Assembly: GCA_947579605.1 (NCBI GenBank)
Contig: OX388329.1
Location: forward strand, 25,376,299 to 25,440,298
DNA length: 64,000 bases
Direction: 5' to 3'
Source of the DNA: Athripsodes cinereus
Taxonomy: Eukaryota; Arthropoda; Insecta; Trichoptera; Leptoceridae
A model generated the notes under the pieces. The model did not search any database and was not told where the DNA came from. It worked only from the letters and a program-made list of their open reading frames with translations. Of this stretch, positions 58,161 through 64,000 are shown piece after piece. Both the position numbers and the translations under genes were made by a program. The number at the start of each line of letters is the position of its first letter. The first letter of the stretch is position 1.

Positions 58161-58530
58161 TTATCATCATCATCATCATCATCGCCCTCAACGCTCCTCT
58201 CGGGAGCACAGGGCAGAAACCAGCCTCCTCCATTCAGAGCGTCTCTGTGCCAATTACGTCACCTCTTTCCACGACATTCCTTGCGCTCTGATATCGTTGT
58301 CATAGGAACGGTGTATTGTGAAAGAGGGACGCCCGGGCCGACGGAACCCCTGCGGACGGAAAAACAGTGCTCTTTTTGGCCAACTATCATTAGGCATTCT
58401 CAAAACATGTCCCAGCCAGGACCATCGTCTCTCCTGTATTACGGAGATTACAGGTCTCTGCTGGGTGCGCCGGCGCACAGCATCATTTGTAACATGTTCA
58501 TACCATTTGACATCCAAAATCCTATTTTAT
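58161..58530 (-). mobile_element. LINE 3' tail (family B) with (ATG)n tail
   Basis: The reverse strand encodes MDVKWYEHVTNDAVRRRTQQ through GHVLRMPNDSWPKRALFF and RRPGRPSFTIHRSYDNDIRA to GMSWKEVT, then a frameshift before the usual RRSEWRRLVSALCSREE end. The non-coding 3' end is CCCGAGAGGAGCGTTGAGGG plus (GAT)n. It closely resembles the copy at 37930-38430. Confidence 0.9.
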
Positions 58531-59039
58531 ACCCCTTTAAAAATTCGTGTACAAATAAAACGCATTCAACAAACTTTTCTATCTTTGTATTAAGAAAATT
58601 ATATCGCCTTAATTTTTATTACATATAGGTAACCTATAACTTTTTTTTAATTCAAAAAATAACGGAACGTTAACTTACCGAATTTGTTTTATATTTGATC
58701 AACGTTAAAGTTTACGCCTACATTGATTTGAAATAAGTAAAAAAAGAGATACATTAATATTATTTTTAAATTAGTACGACCTTCGGATCGAAATTAAATA
58801 ACACAAAGCTTTTGCATGATAATAATAATAATAATTTGGAAGATAAAATTTGTACATAATAAAAAATCGTAAAATGTGATGGATTTATCTGATTAAAACT
58901 GAGTTAAACGATGTATTCAAACTATAGTCCGGGTTTGTAGATCTTCCATAATATGTTTTCTACACCAACGTTTCTACCAATGATATGGTAAACATTATCA
59001 GGGTCGTTCCTGGGTGACGTAAGGACGATGATAGACCTG

Positions 59040-59240
59040 AGGCCTGAGTCAATAACACACTTTCGCGACACGTTCCCGCTCCGTTAGCGTTCGGGTGCAG
59101 ACGATGTTGCGCCAAAGTGTTAATTTTCGTAACTATTGTGTATCTTAGCAACGAAATTGACACTTGCTTGCAACTTCGTCAATACTTGAACGTTAACGGA
59201 GCGGGAACGTGACGTGAAAGTGTGTTATTGACTCAGGCCT
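59040..59240. mobile_element. Palindromic MITE A with AGGCCTGAGTCAATAACACA ends
   Basis: The 25-bp terminal repeats AGGCCTGAGTCAATAACACA(CTTTC) are perfect. Inner segments GTTCCCGCTCCGTTA and TAACGGAGCGGGAAC also pair, as do AATTTTCGT / ACGAAATT at the centre. Its body is related to the CTAGTCAAAAC MITEs. Confidence 0.9.
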
Positions 59241-59359
59241 CTGGGCCCGTAAAATACACAATTAGCTACGAAAATTGACACTTTGCTTGCAACTTCGTCT
59301 ATACTCGAACGTTAACGGAACGAAAACGTAACGTAAAAATGTGTTATTGACTCAGGCCT
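59241..59359. mobile_element. Half-MITE B between two MITEs
   Basis: Starts CTGGGCCCGTA, then AATTGACAC, CTTGCAACTTCGTCTATACT, GAACGTTAACGGAACGAAAA and ends TGTGTTATTGACTCAGGCCT. It repeats the right half of element A, followed by the same TGGGCCC junction seen before element C. It is probably a product of nested insertion or unequal exchange. Confidence 0.75.
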
Positions 59360-59360
59360 C

Positions 59361-59555
59361 TGGGCCCGTAGTCAAAACACATTTTAGCGTTAGGTTTTCG
59401 TTTCGTTTTTGTTCGAATATAGATGACGTTACGAGAAAGTGTTAATTTCCGTAGCTTATTGTGTATTTTAGCTACGAAAATTGACACTTGTTCGCAACGT
59501 TGTCTATATTCGAACGAAAATGTAACGCTAAAATGTATTTTTGACTACGGGCCCA
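59361..59555. mobile_element. Palindromic MITE C with TGGGCCCGTAGTCAAAA ends
   Basis: Perfect 17-bp ends TGGGCCCGTAGTCAAAA continue imperfectly through CATTTTAGCGTTA and inner GTTCGAATATAGA/TCTATATTCGAAC. The centre is GTAGCTTATTGTGTATTTTAGCTAC. Clearly related to 32790-32993. Confidence 0.92.
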
Positions 59556-59872
59556 GGACAAAAGTTTTAATATGGATTCCATATTTTCAATCGAAACTTT
59601 GTTTCAAATTCAAACATGAACATAATTCACCACAGGAGTTACTAAATATTTTCTTTCATTTCAATTATTTATAATGCGTAAAGAATATTCTATGTTTTAA
59701 CAAAATATTGGAAGGGTTGTCCTGGAACAACTGTACATAAAAAGATAATCCAATTTTTGTGTTCTTATCGTGTAATTGTATTTAATTTTTTTTTTTTAAT
59801 ATCCTTCCATAATCAGACATCGTCGCATTAAAACGATATATAAAATATTGCATCATCTTTATATTTATAATT

Positions 59873-60060
59873 TTAATTGAAGGAGACCAAAGAACAGGTC
59901 CTTAGATGACACTCTGTAATAGAATCCTCTGGAGAAATGACTCGGATGAAGATGACAAAGAGAATAGAAAAATATAATATAACCTCAGGACGAGAAGGGC
60001 TGACCCCAACAGCCTTCAGCGGCAATAAGTTGGGACAGTGCCAGGAAGAAGAAATAATTG
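59873..60060 (+). mobile_element. LINE 3' tail (family F)
   Basis: Forward frame fragment GEMTRMKMTKRIEKYNITSG then REGLTPTAFSGNKLGQCQEE: the C-terminal end of a non-LTR RT ORF, frame closed upstream. Matches 11878-12075 on the opposite strand. Confidence 0.72.
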
Positions 60061-60559
60061 CATTTTCTAGAAACAAGCTTTTTTAATCAAGTAAATGTGA
60101 TCCAGAAGATATAGGTATTAAAACGGGCTCAAATATTAATCAAAATTCTTATATTATGGGTTACATTAGATAAAGATTAGAAGAAATTCTTACATTAGAT
60201 AAAGAAAAATAAAACGAAGATCAACTAGTTGTAAAGAGACATTTATGAATGCAACAGTATTTTTCTTTTTGGCATGATTTCCGTAAATTTATATAATCTG
60301 TAAAAACTCGGAATCTGATCAATGTCAATGAACCGTTAGTTTTATTTGAACGTTTTATTAAAAGATTTTAAAATAAAAGAAAATATACAAAAGCTATTCA
60401 CAATATTGTGGATTAATAAACCTTAACATTTATTAATTAACTTGAACAATGCGAATGATAGAAAATACTTTTATTTGCCAATTCAATATTTTTGTTATGA
60501 AATACTTATTTAAACTTTTACTATGTGATATTTATTTATTCATTAATTCATTCACACTA

Positions 60560-60760
60560 TCTGAGCATTTCTCGCTAGTGGGGTAGCCAACGAACCAACT
60601 GCAAGCAAAAAATATTCAAGTTGTCCTCTCTGTGCCAAAAGAAGCTATGATATTTAGCATGGTGACATACTTCATCGCTTAATGTCTTAAAAGTGATGTT
60701 TTACGAATACTGCTTCTTACAGGACACTTAAAAAATGCAGAAAAGAGTATGAAATAAATT
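60560..60760 (-). repeat. SINE-like dispersed repeat R, copy 8
   Basis: Shows AGTGGGGTAGCCAACGAACC, AGTTGTCCTCTCTGTGCCAA, CTTCATCGCTTAATG, TGTTTTACGAATACTGC and TCTTACAGGACACTTAAAAA in family order. Confidence 0.8.
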
Positions 60761-60764
60761 GTTT

Positions 60765-63390
60765 ACCGAGGACTCCTCGGAATTAATCCCATAAATCTGA
60801 TGTTTTATAAGAATAACACACTCTTCAAATTTATTTCATATATTCTATAAAATGTTCTAATAAATTTATTACACTCGTTATAAATACTATGTGATTGCTT
60901 ACGTCAAAATCTCATTTTTTTTTCATAATAGTTTCTTCTTCAACGATCTCAAAAACTGGCGATGAAAGACAATACTACACACTTTTACTTTCAGAATCGT
61001 TTCACTTAGGCTTACATCAAAACCATTCAGAAATGCAAACAAACATTTTTCAATACAGAGATAGCACCCAAGTTTCGACCGTACATACAATAATATTGTT
61101 GATCTAAAATGTTTAACCGCATACCTACTATGGTATTTTAAAATTCAACAATATATTTAAATAAAACCAATGTATGCATGTATACAACATAGCAACTTAC
61201 AAATCAGGTATTCCTCAATATAGTTCGAGAGTAGATAATGGTAAAGGTTAAACGCGATATTATATTATGTTGTATTATAGCGGTAGTAAGTACTATAATA
61301 TTATTACCAATATATAGACGTAGTCGTTTGTAATAGGTTTTACTTTCGCTTTTTTTTAATACCAGCCATGGCCGATGGTGGTGCAGTAGTATTATAGATG
61401 TATTGGTAGAAGAAAACAACGTTCACATATACATACATACAAAACTTACATTCGTCAACGTGTTTGTAACATCTATACGACGATACTTATTGGTATTTTT
61501 TCGCTGCGACTTTTAATAATAGCCAGGAAAACAATGAGAATTGAAATATTAAGCTCATATCAAAAGCTACAAAAATTAAATCTGTCGTTTTAATGAGTTA
61601 CTACAGTGTTTGAAATATTTAAATCTTACTCAATAGCAAATAATTTGAATGTTAATTGAAATCTTAAGCTGGGTTATCTGATGATATATAGAAGATAATA
61701 GGAAAGAGATTATGCTGCACGTCTAAGATATAAATAAAAAGGAAAGACAAAGGGAATCTTATGTTCAGAAATGAGCTCAAAATGACTGAAAAAAATATTG
61801 GTTATTTTCAGAATACAAAAAATAAAAACTTAGCTTGCGGTGCTGAAATATATATTTGTTTTAGGATGTATTTTTGTTCCAATAATATAAGGCTATTTTC
61901 GAAGATCCTCAAATTGTTGTATTTAATTTTTTAATCCCTTGCTTCATACTTTCTACGAAATAACTATGTTCACTTTATTTTTGATTTGTATTGTATATTT
62001 TGATTTGGTTGTGTACGAGTATATACGCATTTGTAGTTTTTCATTTGTCAAGAAGTATTAAATCTATGTATGTACAATATAGGACAATTCCGTGTATTGT
62101 TCAGAAATAAATAAATATATAGATATTGCCAGTTGTGTAGGGGTATATATTGTTATCCATATAAGTAAGCATCTTAAGATAACGAGGAATATGAAATCTT
62201 TCTTGCAAACAATCGAAGTTATTGCGTTATTAGCGTTATTGTTAAACAACACTTCAATTTTAACAGTCTATTCTTCCCCATGTTTCAAACAGGTCAAATG
62301 CTTTGAACTGTGCTGGTTAGATCTAATTATTTAGTTTATCTAATAAATATTTGCTTCCGTTCGTATGTCTATGTCGCAACAGGAAGAAATGTCTTACATA
62401 TATTCGAGAAATCATAATATATTTTGTAGTTTTTAAAAATATTTATATTATGCTTTCAAAACACAACAGACAGTGTAATATACTATATAATAATCACACT
62501 GTTAAAGACATACGTCGTCTTTGTTCCATTTCTTTCAGACAAGTATATCCTCTTTGTCATTCTTTCCCCTTCCATTTTGTTCTATATGATATATTATTTT
62601 AAATGCATCAACAACGAGATTGATATGAATGTAGAAATCGATGTATGATAATTATTTTGGCCGCACCATTTGATTGGCCGCATAACCAATTTTTCCTTTA
62701 AATTTCTAATCTATGCTATAAAGTTCATTGGAAGAACTGTCAAAAATATTTTCATCATGGTATTGCCAGTTTTTAAACCACAATGCTTACATTTTTTAGG
62801 AAAGTATTTATTATAAGTGTAATCTTGTCAATATGATGTTTCTTTTCTGATTGAAATCGGGTATAACTGCATAAGTTAGTATTATAATTATATTAGGCAT
62901 TGTTTGTATTACAAAACACTCTTTCGTGTACTGGCACATTAAATCTTAATATTGTGTTACTTAACTCATAAGTAAGGATTGAATCAACAACGTCGGTTTT
63001 CAACATAAAACTTAAACCGTTAAAATACAAAGAATAATATCTAATGACTAAAATTATTATTATTATTATTATTGCTTTTCTTGTATGCACGGTATAATAA
63101 GAATACTTACTACATGTTTCGTTTACAATAGAGCTAAGTTGTTTATATACCAAACACAATACTCTAAGATAAAGTTTGAACTCAGATAAAAGACTTATTC
63201 AAACTTTAAAAGATTATAATACTGAGTTCATGTTCGATATATTGTCCTTAATATAAACCTATTTTTCTCTATAATGTAGTTCTCAAGAAACAGTGGAGTT
63301 TAATTATTTAGAAAAAAATCTATAAGTCTAACGTTGTTGTTTTTAAAATTAACTACCATACAAGGCCATAAGACAACGTCGCCTCATTTG
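60765..63390. other. Intergenic, nothing recognised
   Basis: AT-rich DNA with short simple repeats ((TTA)n near 63057-63074). No supported gene. Confidence 0.45.
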
Positions 63391-63395
63391 GTAGT

Positions 63396-63465
63396 GCCCC
63401 GGAAGGGACTTGAAGGCACTCCCATGATGTCGCGAGATGTGCTTTGTCCAATTAAGCTACCGGGC
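63396..63465 (-). repeat. tRNA-like sequence, probably a SINE head
   Basis: The reverse strand has a perfect box A match (TAGCTTAATTGG at 63459-63448) and a box-B-like CCTTCAAGTCC, within a 70-nt stretch bounded by GCCCGG and CCGGGGC. Anticodon and T stems do not fold properly, so a functional tRNA is unlikely. Confidence 0.4.
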
Positions 63466-63469
63466 GACT

Positions 63470-64000
63470 TACCAGAGGCTTCGATATTCTCTTTTATAAA
63501 CCCAACGATAGCTTCATGTGTAGTTTTTGTTCTAACATTTAAGCATTCAAAAAGTTTCATTTTATTCAAAACCAAGACAAAGCTCTTATTTCGTTAAATC
63601 TATCGATATGCAGCTTATTATATAAAGCATATTATTGATAGACTTACTGATTAAATTCATTTAAAGAAGCTTTGAGGAAATTTAAGCAAAGTATTGATGG
63701 ACGATATTTAATTTTTTTTATATCTTTCATAAGACAGGTATAACCAAGTTAGGTACATCATATTCATTTAGGTACACATCTTTGTAAATAATGTGAAGAA
63801 ACTCCATAACTTTTTGCTTGTTAATAAAATAATATTTTAAATACATTAAGGGCTTAAATGTTTTCGCAATAAATCACAATTTATAATATTTTAAACACAA
63901 TGAGAACTGATTATGGCATTGTTCACAATATAATATGATATTACTTCACGTTGTAGAAAAAGCTAAGTGTGACAACGTGTTTTTTTATAAAAAAATCAAC
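63470..64000. other. Right edge, nothing recognised
   Basis: AT-rich sequence without supported features. Confidence 0.4.

Noticed and set aside
63396..63465. Functional tRNA gene on the reverse strand
   Set aside because: Length and box A fit, but the T and anticodon stems do not pair.

Overview
This is a 64 kb piece of an AT-rich, intron-rich insect nuclear genome. The window fixes the insect assignment through a bric-a-brac type gene with the insect BabCD (pipsqueak helix-turn-helix plus AT-hook), a mariner copy, several families of non-LTR retrotransposon tails, tRNA-derived SINEs, and hAT, Helitron and MITE copies. I cannot fix the order from sequence alone; the repeat content and the frequent 'TACCTAC'-like words would suit Lepidoptera, Coleoptera or Hemiptera.

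Two real genes are visible, both on the + strand. (1) 760-9030: the last four coding exons of a bric-a-brac (bab) transcription factor gene, with all junctions in frame. The BTB/POZ exon(s) must lie upstream of the window. (2) 23223-32020: a complete phosphoribosyl-pyrophosphate synthetase (PRPS) gene. Its five core exons join to exactly 318 codons, the length of the animal enzyme, and two further in-frame exons (22 and 15 codons) look like optional cassettes. The first cassette falls exactly inside the catalytic flexible loop.

The rest is intron or intergenic DNA filled with old mobile elements. Layout: 1-105 SINE tail; 106-438 Helitron; 1851-3132 dead mariner (in a bab intron); 8036-8359 fold-back MITE in the last bab intron; 9031-23222 intergenic, with LINE tails near 10-12 kb, 17 kb and 20-21 kb and MITEs near 10.1, 21.8 and 22.1-22.6 kb; 23.2-32.0 kb PRPS with LINE/SINE-filled introns (intron 3 is 5 kb and holds nested LINEs); 32.1-32.4 kb a perfect 84-bp inverted repeat plus a third copy; 33-42 kb LINE tails and one LTR; 45651-48365 a 2.7 kb hAT-like element with an 8-bp target duplication and a ruined transposase; 49-51 kb LINE tail, MITE and tRNA-SINE; 54.6 kb hAT MITE; 56.6 kb a 5 x 67-bp tandem array; 58-60.8 kb LINE tails, a cluster of three related palindromic MITEs and a SINE-like repeat. 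No intact reverse transcriptase or transposase is present: LINE copies are 5'-truncated tails.

The most interesting points are the two in-frame PRPS cassette exons with an unusual Asn at position 139; tandem alternative splice acceptors in both genes; a roughly 220-bp dispersed repeat (at least eight copies) whose 3' end matches the 3' tail of a resident LINE family, as expected of a SINE/LINE pair; the complete hAT-like element; and the 84-bp perfect palindrome. I saw no CRISPR, operon or prokaryotic features.
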